DNA of 64,000 nucleotides from Streptomyces sp. STR69 (GTDB lineage: Bacteria; Actinomycetota; Actinomycetes; Streptomycetales; Streptomycetaceae): assembly GCF_024519455.1 (NCBI RefSeq), contig NZ_JALJRY010000002.1, positions 506,541-570,540 on the forward strand, read 5' to 3'. Made by a program: the position numbers and the translations under genes. Positions within the stretch are counted from its first letter, which is position 1; each line of letters opens with the position of its first letter. Under the pieces are notes generated by a model. That model made no database searches, was not told the DNA's origin, and was given only the letters and a program-made list of their open reading frames with translations. Shown piece after piece: positions 57,687 through 64,000 of this stretch.

Positions 57687-59771
57687 GTGATCGATCCGGT
57701 GTCCATGAGCGCCATCGCCGGGGTGTTCGGGGCCGTCGGCTCCGGGATGGCGAGCGAGGCCGGCAAGCTGGCCTGGGAGTCGGTCGGCGGACTGGTCCGC
57801 CGCCTGGCCGGGCGGGAGGTGCCCGCTCCGGCGACCCCCGGCGAACTCGACGCCGTCGCCCGCATGATCCACGACCGCGTCCACGCCGACCCCGAACTCG
57901 CCCTGATCTGGACCCGGTTCGCGCGCGGCGTGCGCACCCCGGGCCGGATCACGGGGCCCGGGCGGCACTGCCTCCCACCGGCGCCCCGATCCTTCACGGA
58001 CCGTCAGGAGGCCCTGAAACTCCTGGACAAGGAGGCGACGCGCCCCTACGGCGGACGCCCGCGGCTGGTGCTCCTGCACGGACCCGAGGGCATCGGCACC
58101 AGCACCCTCGCCCACCACTGGGGCGCACGGCAGACGCACCGCTTCCCCGACGGGCAGCTCTACGCCGACCTGCGCACCCTCGGCCCCGAACCGGTCCTGA
58201 CCACCCTGCTGCGCCAACTCGGCCTGCCCGACGAGGAGATCCCGCCCTCGGCCGCCGACCGGGCGACCCTGTTCCGGGCCTCCCTGACCGACCGCCGCGC
58301 CCTCGTGGTCCTCGACCACGCCCAATCCGGCGCCCAGGTACAGCCGTTGCTGGCCTCGGCCGCGGACGTGGTCACCCTCGTCGTCGCCCGGCACCCGCTC
58401 ATCGGCCTCGACGCGTTACGGATCCCGGTCGGCCCGCTGACCCGCCGCGACGCGAGACGACTCCTCACCGAACTCGTCGGCAAGCCCGCGGTCACCGCCG
58501 CCCGCGCCGCGCTGCCCGCCGTACTGGACCGCTGCGCCGGCTCGCCCTACGCCCTGCGCGCCGCCGCACCCCGGCTGACCGCCCCGCCGCAGCCGCCCAC
58601 CGGTCCGGACACCGACCCGGTGACGTCCGCCGTCGAGGACTCCTACCGCCTGCTGGCCCCCGACTCGGCCCGCCTCTACCGCCTGACCGGCCTCCACGAC
58701 TGGCCCGCCCTCGACGCCGCAGCGGCGGCGCGCGCGGCCGACACCGGCGAACCCGATGCCGACCGGCTCCTCGGTGAACTGGCCGACGCCCTGCTCGTCG
58801 AGCGCGCCGACGACGGCCGCCACCACTACCGGCCCGCCGTCCGCGCCCACGCCGAACGGACCGCCGCCGCCACGGACGGGATCGCCGCGTGCTCCGCCGC
58901 CGTGTCCCGCACCGTCCAGCACTATGTGCACCTCGGCCTCGCCGCCGCGCAGGCGGCACTGCCGGAGAGCTGGCGCGTCCCGTCCGCGGCCACCCCGCTG
59001 TCGTACGAGGACCGGGGAGCGGGCGTCGCCGCACTCGCCGCTGAAGCCCCCAACCTGGTCCAAGCGGTGCGTGCCGCCGAGGAGTTCGGGGACTGGGACA
59101 CCGTCGTCCTGCTCGGCCAGACCCTGTGGCCGCTCCAGCTCAAGGCCGGCCACCACGACGTCCTGCTGCCCGCGCTGCGCGCCGGGGCGCGCACGGCGGA
59201 CGCCCACTTCCCCGGCACCCGTGGCGCCGGTGCCCTCCATGCCCAACTCGCCCACAGCCTCATGGAGTTGCGGCGCTGGGACGAGGCGGAACCCGAGGCG
59301 CTCGCCGCCGCGCGGGACGAGAGGGCGGCCGGGCATGTGCGCGGCCACGCCTCCGCCGTCGAGTTCCTCGGTCTGCTCCGGCTGCGTCAATGGCGGTTCG
59401 CCGAGGCGTACACGGCCTTCGACGAGGCCTACGGCATCCTCGACGGCATCGGCCCCGGCGACGAGGGCGCCGCCGATCTGCCGCGCGCCCGCGCCCTGTT
59501 GGAACGACACCGCGGCCGGGCCCTGCGCGGGATGGGCCGCCCCGCCGAGGCCGTCGCCCGCCTGGACCACGCGCTGGCCTTCTTCCGCGCGAGCGGCGAG
59601 GCCTACAACACGGCCCGCACCCTCACCGACCTCGCCGAAACCCGCCTGAACGAGGGCGAGTTCACGGCCGCCCGCGCCCTGATCGACGAGGCGGCCACCG
59701 CCCTGCGCGACGAGAAGGCGGAACAGCACCTGTCGTATCTGAGCGTCCTGCGCGAGCGCTGCGAGAGTTAG
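57687..59771 (+). CDS. STAND-like NTPase with TPR repeats and degenerate P-loop
   Basis: A 694-residue protein. The N-terminal ~90 residues (SAIAGVFGAVGSGMASEAGKLAWESVGGLVRRLAG) resemble the small helical effector-associated modules of Streptomyces NB-ARC proteins. The NTPase core has LLHGPEGIGTSTLAHHWG, where the Walker A Lys is Thr, and ALVVLDHA as Walker B with one acid lost. TPR-like repeats fill about residues 430-690 (LHAQLAHSLMELRRWDEAEPEALAAARDE, HALAFFRASGEAYNTARTLTDLAETRLNEGEF). No DNA-binding domain is present. The GTG at 57687 has GGGGGAG 9 bases upstream; GTG at 57678 is too close to it. Signalling or scaffolding without ATP hydrolysis is possible. Confidence 0.8.
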   Translation: MIDPVSMSAIAGVFGAVGSGMASEAGKLAWESVGGLVRRLAGREVPAPATPGELDAVARMIHDRVHADPELALIWTRFARGVRTPGRITGPGRHCLPPAPRSFTDRQEALKLLDKEATRPYGGRPRLVLLHGPEGIGTSTLAHHWGARQTHRFPDGQLYADLRTLGPEPVLTTLLRQLGLPDEEIPPSAADRATLFRASLTDRRALVVLDHAQSGAQVQPLLASAADVVTLVVARHPLIGLDALRIPVGPLTRRDARRLLTELVGKPAVTAARAALPAVLDRCAGSPYALRAAAPRLTAPPQPPTGPDTDPVTSAVEDSYRLLAPDSARLYRLTGLHDWPALDAAAAARAADTGEPDADRLLGELADALLVERADDGRHHYRPAVRAHAERTAAATDGIAACSAAVSRTVQHYVHLGLAAAQAALPESWRVPSAATPLSYEDRGAGVAALAAEAPNLVQAVRAAEEFGDWDTVVLLGQTLWPLQLKAGHHDVLLPALRAGARTADAHFPGTRGAGALHAQLAHSLMELRRWDEAEPEALAAARDERAAGHVRGHASAVEFLGLLRLRQWRFAEAYTAFDEAYGILDGIGPGDEGAADLPRARALLERHRGRALRGMGRPAEAVARLDHALAFFRASGEAYNTARTLTDLAETRLNEGEFTAARALIDEAATALRDEKAEQHLSYLSVLRERCES

Positions 59772-61541
59772 CCGAGGGCGACCCGCACCCGGTGCACGGC
59801 CCCGCCCGTGTGCACGGTCAGCCCCTGCGCGACGGCCTCGTGCAGGGACTTGCCGGAGGACAGCCAGGCGTGCAGGGCCGAGGCGCAGGCGACCGGGTCG
59901 GCGTCGGACGGCGGTTCGGTGCGCAGGAGCAGCAGGGTGCCGTCCGAGGTGCGGGCCGTGCACGCACCGGGACCGGTGACGTAGACGGCGAGGGCGCACC
60001 GCGGGTGCCGGGTCAGTACCTCGGTCGTCCAGAGCGCGGGTGACCCGAAGCGCGGATCGTCCGCCGTGCCGTACCGGAACACCACGTCGGCCAGGGACAG
60101 TCGGTCCTGCTCGCGGGTGTCCTCGTGCACCGCCGTGTGGGCCTCGCCCGGGCTGTCGGGCGCCGGGTGCGGGCCCGCGTACCGGACGACCGAGACCTCG
60201 GCGCTGCCCAGCAGCCGGGTGAGCACCCGCAACGGGACCGTGTGCGCGGCCGGTTCGAACGGCGGGAGCGGCAGCGGTTCGAGCAGCGCGGGCGCGTCCG
60301 GCTCGGGGATGCCGATGAGGCCGTAGAAGAGGCGCCGGAGGCGGGTGGCCGACTCGCCGGGTACGGAGCTGGTGAAGGCGGCCGGAGTGGGCAACGGGCT
60401 GTGGGCGTCGATGAGTCGGGACAGTTGGGGGCGCAGCGGGAGGGCGGGGTCCAGACGGGGTGCCGTACGGACGAAGGCGTGTACCGGGGCGTCGGGGGCG
60501 AGGCCCGCGAGGGGGGCGGCGCCGAGGAGGACGGGGGTGCCGAGCGCGGCGGCGTAGTAGGTCACCGAGCCGTGGTCGCCGATGACCGCGTCGGCGGCGA
60601 GCAGCGCCTGACGCCAGCCGTGCAACGGGTCGATCAGGGTGAGTCCGGCGCGGCGGGCGCGGTCGAGCCAGGCGCGGATCTGGCCCGGGCCGTGGCCGTA
60701 CCAGATGTTGGGGTGCAGGACGGCGGCGAGACGGTACTCGTCGACGGGGCGTTCGGAGGTCAACCGGGGGAGCAGGGACGGCAGCACGTCGTCGCCGGAG
60801 GCCGGGCCGTCGCCGAACAGGGACTCCGGGTTCCAGGTGGAGTTGAGGACGACCAGCCGCTGCGCCCGCCCGACGCCGAGCGCCCGCCGGTAGCGCTCCC
60901 GGTGGGCGCGCGCCGCGAGCATGCGGTCCCAGCAGGGATCACCGGCCAGTACGGCCGTGGGCGCGGCCTCGGGGCAGACGGCACGCAGCCGCTCCACCTG
61001 CTCGGGGTGCGACAGCACCAGCGCGTCGGCGACGGGCCGCCCGCTGTCGTCGAGCAGCCACTCGGGCGACAACCCGAAAACCGGAACCTCGACCTCCGCC
61101 GCCTTGCCGCCGGGTGTTGGGTGTTGGGTGTTGGGTGTTGGGTGTCCCCAGCCTCTTAGTGTATCCGACACCGTGGGACATCACGGCCAATACGCCTGAA
61201 AGTGCCCGGAGTTGACCGCCGAAGCTCGCGGAGACGGCCAGATCGACCGGGGTTGTCGTCGCCTGTTCCCAGGGCAGCACCGGCACCCCCGTTTCCGCGA
61301 GCAACTCGGTCACCCCGGCCCGGAACGCCGACGATTCCGTGCAGGTGACCAGCAACTGCACGCGGAAGTCGTCGTGGAAGAGCGGCAGTACGTCCAGGAG
61401 CCGGGTCGCGGACGTCACGTTGTGCACGACGAACAGGACCTTGCGGGTGCGCCCGCGCGTGGCCCACCGTCCGGCGTCGTCGCCGACCGGCACCCGTATC
61501 CACTCGGCCCCCGTCACGCCCCTCGACCACCTTTCGCGCAT
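59768..61541 (-). CDS. GT-B-fold (glycerophosphotransferase-like) gene, out of frame at a 7-bp repeat
   Basis: Two frames make one protein. The first (61541 to about 61112) encodes VLFVVHNVTSATRLLDVLPLF, LLVTCTESSAFRAG and VLAVMSHGVGYTKRLG. The second (about 61112 to 59768) continues PVFGLSPEWLL, ALVLSHPEQVERLRAVCP, VLNSTWNPESLFG, LHPNIWYGHGPG and ADAVIGDHGSVTYYAAALGTPVLLG. The last matches the GT-B/CDP-glycerol transferase-like donor site. The break lies exactly at five tandem 7-bp units; removing one unit, or adding two, joins the frames into about 587 residues. As sequenced it would give a truncated product. GTG at 61517, with AAAGGTGG upstream, is an alternative start. It overlaps the convergent NTPase gene by 3 bases. 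The function is not known beyond the fold. Confidence 0.7.
61112..61146. repeat. 7-bp tandem repeat GGGTGTT (5 units) inside coding sequence
   Basis: Four perfect GGGTGTT units and a fifth GGGTGTC run without interruption. Seven is not a multiple of three, so slippage by one unit changes the reading frame of the gene on the minus strand. Confidence 0.9.
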
Positions 61542-61567
61542 GTGATCGGGCAACGATAGTCAGCCCC

Positions 61568-61619
61568 GGGCCCGCGTGCGCCGGCCGCCCCTGAAATCGG
61601 CCGGTGCACGCGGGGGCCC
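61568..61619. terminator. Long GC-rich hairpin
   Basis: Arms 61568-61587 and 61598-61619 pair almost completely (one G/A mismatch and a 2-base bulge). It lies between the beta-helix gene and the repeat-disrupted gene on the minus strand and could end transcription from the former. Confidence 0.5.
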
Positions 61620-61765
61620 TACGGGCGGCGCAGGGCTGTAAGGGCCTTGTCGACGCCCAGCGCACGCAGGTGCGCGGAGGCCGGTGTCGCCGGCCCCTTC
61701 ACCGTCCTACCCCGGTTGGCGTCGTGCCACGTCCCCGCCGGGGGACGGATGTCCCGAAACGTCAA
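61619..61765 (-). CDS. Possible small protein or gene remnant
   Basis: A 48-codon frame with a TTG start lies directly after the beta-helix gene. It has strong G/C third-position bias and a plausible protein-like reading (MTFRDIRPPAGTWHDANRGR, then TVKGPATPASAHLRALGV and DKALTALRRP). No Shine-Dalgarno is visible. It may be the surviving end of a larger gene; no family is recognised. Confidence 0.3.
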   Translation of the reverse strand: MTFRDIRPPAGTWHDANRGRTVKGPATPASAHLRALGVDKALTALRRP

Positions 61766-61784
61766 GAGTGAACGGCTCGGCGGC

Positions 61785-63248
61785 TCACTGGCGGCTGACG
61801 GTCCGGGTCACACCGGTGACGACCGTCGTGGCCAGGATCCAGCCGGTGATGATCAGGGCGTAGGCCAGGTACTGGTACCAGCCGGTCGGCGCGAAGGCCT
61901 CCTCCTGGCCGAAGGAGATCACCGGCAGCAGCAGGTCGAGGGTGTAGAACACCGCGTTGAAGCGCGGGGCCTCGGACGCCTTGAGAGCATGGGGGTGGTG
62001 CAGGCCGTACGCGATCGAGCCGATGGCCAGCAGCGACAGCAGCCAGGCGCAGGCGCGCAGCGGGCGGAAGCCGTAGCCGACGGTGGCGTCCTGGACGTAG
62101 CCCCAGATCCGGCCGTACCGCGGGAGGGTGCCGCGCAGGCGGCGCTGCTTGGCGAGTTGGACGCGGCGGGCGGCGTAGTCGTCGCCGGTGCGGCGGTAGG
62201 CGAGGGCCAACTGCTCGTAGGCGTGCGGGACATAGCCGTCGCCGTCCTGCTCCAGCATGGCGAGGCGGCGCTCGGCGGGCTCGTGGGGGATGAGCGAGGT
62301 GTAGATCAGGCTGGTGAGATACACCTGGCCCGGCACCACCTGCGGCTCCAGCAGCAGCACGTCGATCTGGGCACTGCGCAGCACGACACCGCCGTCGATG
62401 GGCGGGCTCTCCCGCAGCCAGAGTTCCCCGATGGTGGCGCTGCTCGCCAGCAGCACGGAGCTGCCGGGGTTCGACAGGGTGCTGTACGACAGGTCGAGGC
62501 GGCCCGCGATCCGGGCGCCGCGCAGTCCGACCCAGCCCTCCACGGTGGCGTGCCGAAGCAGGACGTTGCCCGCCACGACGAGCACTTCGGCGTCGATGGC
62601 GGAGTGTCCGGGGTGGGAGAGGTGCGCGGTCTTGAGGTTGATCGTCCCGGCGACACTCGCGCCACTGAGCCGTATCTGCCCCTGGGTGCGCAGTCCGGCC
62701 GCCCGGAGATCGTCGCCGACCGAGGCCTGGTTGAGCTGGAGGACCGGCTCGCCGGCGTCCGGGGCGATGATCTCCGAGCCCTCCATGAACAGACTCCCGG
62801 CGACCTTGACCTCCGCGAGCCGCACCACACCGCGGAACTTGGCCCGGGTCAGCCGCAGTACGCCGTCCACCCGCATCGCGTGCGCGGTCAGCCCGGGCAG
62901 GAAGGAGTCGCCGAGATTGAGCTCGCGCAGCCGGGCCGCGTAGCAGCGGGGCACTTCTTCGAAGTGGCAGTAGCGCAGCCGCACGGGGTGGTCGATCGTC
63001 GCGTACTGCAGATCGAGCCGGCCGGTGATCCGGGCGCCGGCCAGGCTGAGCGATGCTATCTCCCCCGCTTCCTGGGGCCCGTTGAGCAGCAGGGCCCGCA
63101 ACACCGAGGCGCGCACGGTCCGTTCGGGACCCCAGTCGCCACCGAGGGCGATGTCCTCGTCCTCCGCCGTACGGAAGTCCACGGACCCGCCCAACGGGAA
63201 GGCCCGCCACACCTGTTCCTCGGCCGGTGTCAGATCGTTGATCTCCAT
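61785..63248 (-). CDS. Beta-helix repeat protein with C-terminal membrane segments
   Basis: A 487-residue protein. Residues 50-300 are made of about 20-residue repeats with hydrophobic/Gly turns (SLAGARITGRLDLQYATIDHP, LRGARIAGRLDLSYSTLSNPG, LSGASVAGTINLKTAHLSHPG) that predict a pentapeptide-like or bactofilin-like beta-helix. Two clear helices end the protein (ACAWLLSLLAIGSIAYGL and YLAYALIITGWILATTVVTGV). In Streptomyces such proteins are often annotated as membrane-associated oxidoreductases, for which I see no motif. The ATG at 63248 starts a normal N-terminus (MEINDLTPAEEQVWRAF); no SD is obvious. Confidence 0.82.
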   Translation of the reverse strand: MEINDLTPAEEQVWRAFPLGGSVDFRTAEDEDIALGGDWGPERTVRASVLRALLLNGPQEAGEIASLSLAGARITGRLDLQYATIDHPVRLRYCHFEEVPRCYAARLRELNLGDSFLPGLTAHAMRVDGVLRLTRAKFRGVVRLAEVKVAGSLFMEGSEIIAPDAGEPVLQLNQASVGDDLRAAGLRTQGQIRLSGASVAGTINLKTAHLSHPGHSAIDAEVLVVAGNVLLRHATVEGWVGLRGARIAGRLDLSYSTLSNPGSSVLLASSATIGELWLRESPPIDGGVVLRSAQIDVLLLEPQVVPGQVYLTSLIYTSLIPHEPAERRLAMLEQDGDGYVPHAYEQLALAYRRTGDDYAARRVQLAKQRRLRGTLPRYGRIWGYVQDATVGYGFRPLRACAWLLSLLAIGSIAYGLHHPHALKASEAPRFNAVFYTLDLLLPVISFGQEEAFAPTGWYQYLAYALIITGWILATTVVTGVTRTVSRQ

Positions 63249-63297
63249 CAAGGGGGACTCTAGCCCGGCCGATGTCGTGCGCACAGAGGACGACATC

Positions 63298-63331
63298 GGC
63301 CCGGGCCGCGCTTCAACGCGCGGTCCGGGCC
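63298..63331 (-). terminator. Hairpin terminator after phosphatase gene
   Basis: Arms 63298-63311 and 63318-63331 pair over 14 bases with one G-T wobble, just after the stop of the minus-strand phosphatase gene. Confidence 0.6.
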
Positions 63332-63349
63332 GGGGAGTTGTGCCGTCGG

Positions 63350-63937
63350 CTACGGTCGGGTGTTCCACTCCGCGATGACGGGCCTGTCGTGCTCGGTGGA
63401 GAGGCGGCTGACGGTGCCGGTCGCCAGCTGGAACAGCCGGCCGTCCGCCGCCGACAGGCCCAGCCGGCGTGCCGTGAGGACGCGCAGGAAGTGGGCGTGC
63501 GCCACCAGGACCACGTCTCCGTCGTCGAGCGCGGAGTCCACCCGCTTCAGCACCCGGTCGGCCCGGGCGCCGATCTCGTCCGGGGACTCACCCGGGTGTC
63601 CGGCGGGGCCCGGCGGCACGCCGTCGGTCCACAGGTACCAGTCGGGGCGGGTGCGGTGGATGTCGACGGTGGTGACGCCCTCGTAGCCGCCGTAGTCCCA
63701 CTCGTGCAGGTCGGGGTCGGGTGCGGCCCCGGTGATGCCCGCGAGTCCGGCGGTGCGTATCGCGCGGTCGAGCGGGCTGGTCAGGGCGAGTGCGAAGGTC
63801 CGGCCGGAGAGGAGCGGAGCGAGGGACTTGGCCTGTTCCTCGCCGTGCGTGGTGAGGGGCAGGTCGGTCCAGCTGGTGTGCTGTCCCGACACGCTCCACT
63901 CCGTCTCGCCGTGGCGGACCAGCAGTAGATCCCCCAC
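63350..63937 (-). CDS. Histidine phosphatase family protein (phosphoglycerate mutase-like)
   Basis: A 195-residue enzyme with a GTG start. The catalytic RHG motif is at the very N-terminus (DLLLVRHGETEWSVSGQHTSWTDLPLT). Further signatures are LTSPLDRAIRTAGLAG, DLHEWDYGGYEGVTT (catalytic acid region) and VVLVAHAHFLRVL (second catalytic His). It is probably a broad or sugar-phosphate phosphatase. The 6-phosphogluconate dehydrogenase gene lies 7 bases upstream on the same strand, which points to sugar-phosphate metabolism and likely cotranscription. Confidence 0.9.
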   Translation of the reverse strand: MGDLLLVRHGETEWSVSGQHTSWTDLPLTTHGEEQAKSLAPLLSGRTFALALTSPLDRAIRTAGLAGITGAAPDPDLHEWDYGGYEGVTTVDIHRTRPDWYLWTDGVPPGPAGHPGESPDEIGARADRVLKRVDSALDDGDVVLVAHAHFLRVLTARRLGLSAADGRLFQLATGTVSRLSTEHDRPVIAEWNTRP

Positions 63938-63944
63938 GGCGCGC

Positions 63945-64000
63945 CTACTTGGTCTCGACGGCGTGGCCGCCGAACTGGTTGCGCAGGGCCGCGATCATCT
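63945..64000 (-). CDS. gnd: 6-phosphogluconate dehydrogenase, C-terminal end only
   Basis: Only the last 17 codons are inside the window (MIAALRNQFGGHAVETK, then TAG). The AALR-QFGGHAV ending is characteristic of bacterial decarboxylating 6-phosphogluconate dehydrogenases of the Streptomyces type. The gene runs off the right edge, and the assignment rests on this short tail and on the neighbouring phosphatase. Confidence 0.65.
   Translation of the reverse strand, partial: MIAALRNQFGGHAVETK

Overview
The window is high-GC actinobacterial DNA with strong G/C third-position codon bias, GTG and TTG starts, SD-led genes and 4-base stop/start overlaps. Gene content points to a soil Streptomyces: secreted GH19, GH26, GH53, GH55 and GH16 enzymes, large ATPase-LuxR regulators, an ECF sigma factor with a SnoaL-like tail, and a gene block that from memory matches the S. 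coelicolor SCO665x region. No rRNA, tRNA, IS element, integrase or CRISPR array was seen. Several intact-looking reading frames are broken genes.

Layout. 1-3121: the 3' part of a GH19 chitinase, a DUF4232 lipoprotein, a small unknown protein and a secreted trypsin-like protease. 3387-5732: an ATPase-LuxR regulator. 5846-8125: a Gfo/Idh/MocA dehydrogenase divergent from a LacI regulator, with two near-identical operators between them. 8152-8514: remnant of an M19 dipeptidase. 8642-12414: ECF sigma factor, two alpha/beta hydrolases and a GNAT protein. 12425-15205: a second ATPase-LuxR regulator. 15606-17815: GH26 and GH53 glycanases facing each other. 18117-21983: ABC exporter plus two-component system. 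22099-25937: a disrupted lactonase, a leader-peptide region, an EF-G paralogue and a small monooxygenase.

25990-34567 is a beta-1,3-glucan utilisation locus. GH55 exo-glucanase and GH16 laminarinase would cut the polymer outside the cell, the binding protein and two permeases would import oligosaccharides, and a cytoplasmic GH1 beta-glucosidase would finish them. 34689-36923 holds a hydrolase, an SCO5389-like protein and a CooC-type ATPase behind a Zur-like operator. Divergent from it are a GNAT gene, a family-5 binding protein and a fused NikB-NikC/DppB-DppC permease (37087-40871); the expected ATPase gene is absent and a broken MFS gene follows. 41464-42849 is a YcnI copper-protein gene with its membrane partner.

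42917-50273 is an unusual pterin/pyrimidine-type cluster: CDP-alcohol phosphotransferase, BchC-like dehydrogenase, a PTPS-fold protein with its catalytic residues replaced, GT4 glycosyltransferase, methyltransferase, flippase-like membrane protein, ArfB-like creatininase-family hydrolase, and a GTP cyclohydrolase II with Met at the position equivalent to E. coli Tyr105. The enzyme set suggests a formylaminopyrimidine-derived, methylated and glycosylated, possibly lipid-linked product whose identity cannot be read from sequence.

50307-53821 is a coupled oxidase/saccharopine-dehydrogenase-like operon. 53837-57608 has a serine hydrolase, and a TetR-MFS pair divergent from a PPOX protein with two palindromic operators. 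57687-59771 encodes a STAND-like ATPase with a degenerate P-loop. Facing it at 59768-61541 is a GT-B-like gene thrown out of frame by a 7-bp tandem repeat; losing one unit restores the frame, so it looks like a phase-variable locus. The window ends with a beta-helix membrane protein, a histidine phosphatase and the 3' end of a 6-phosphogluconate dehydrogenase gene.
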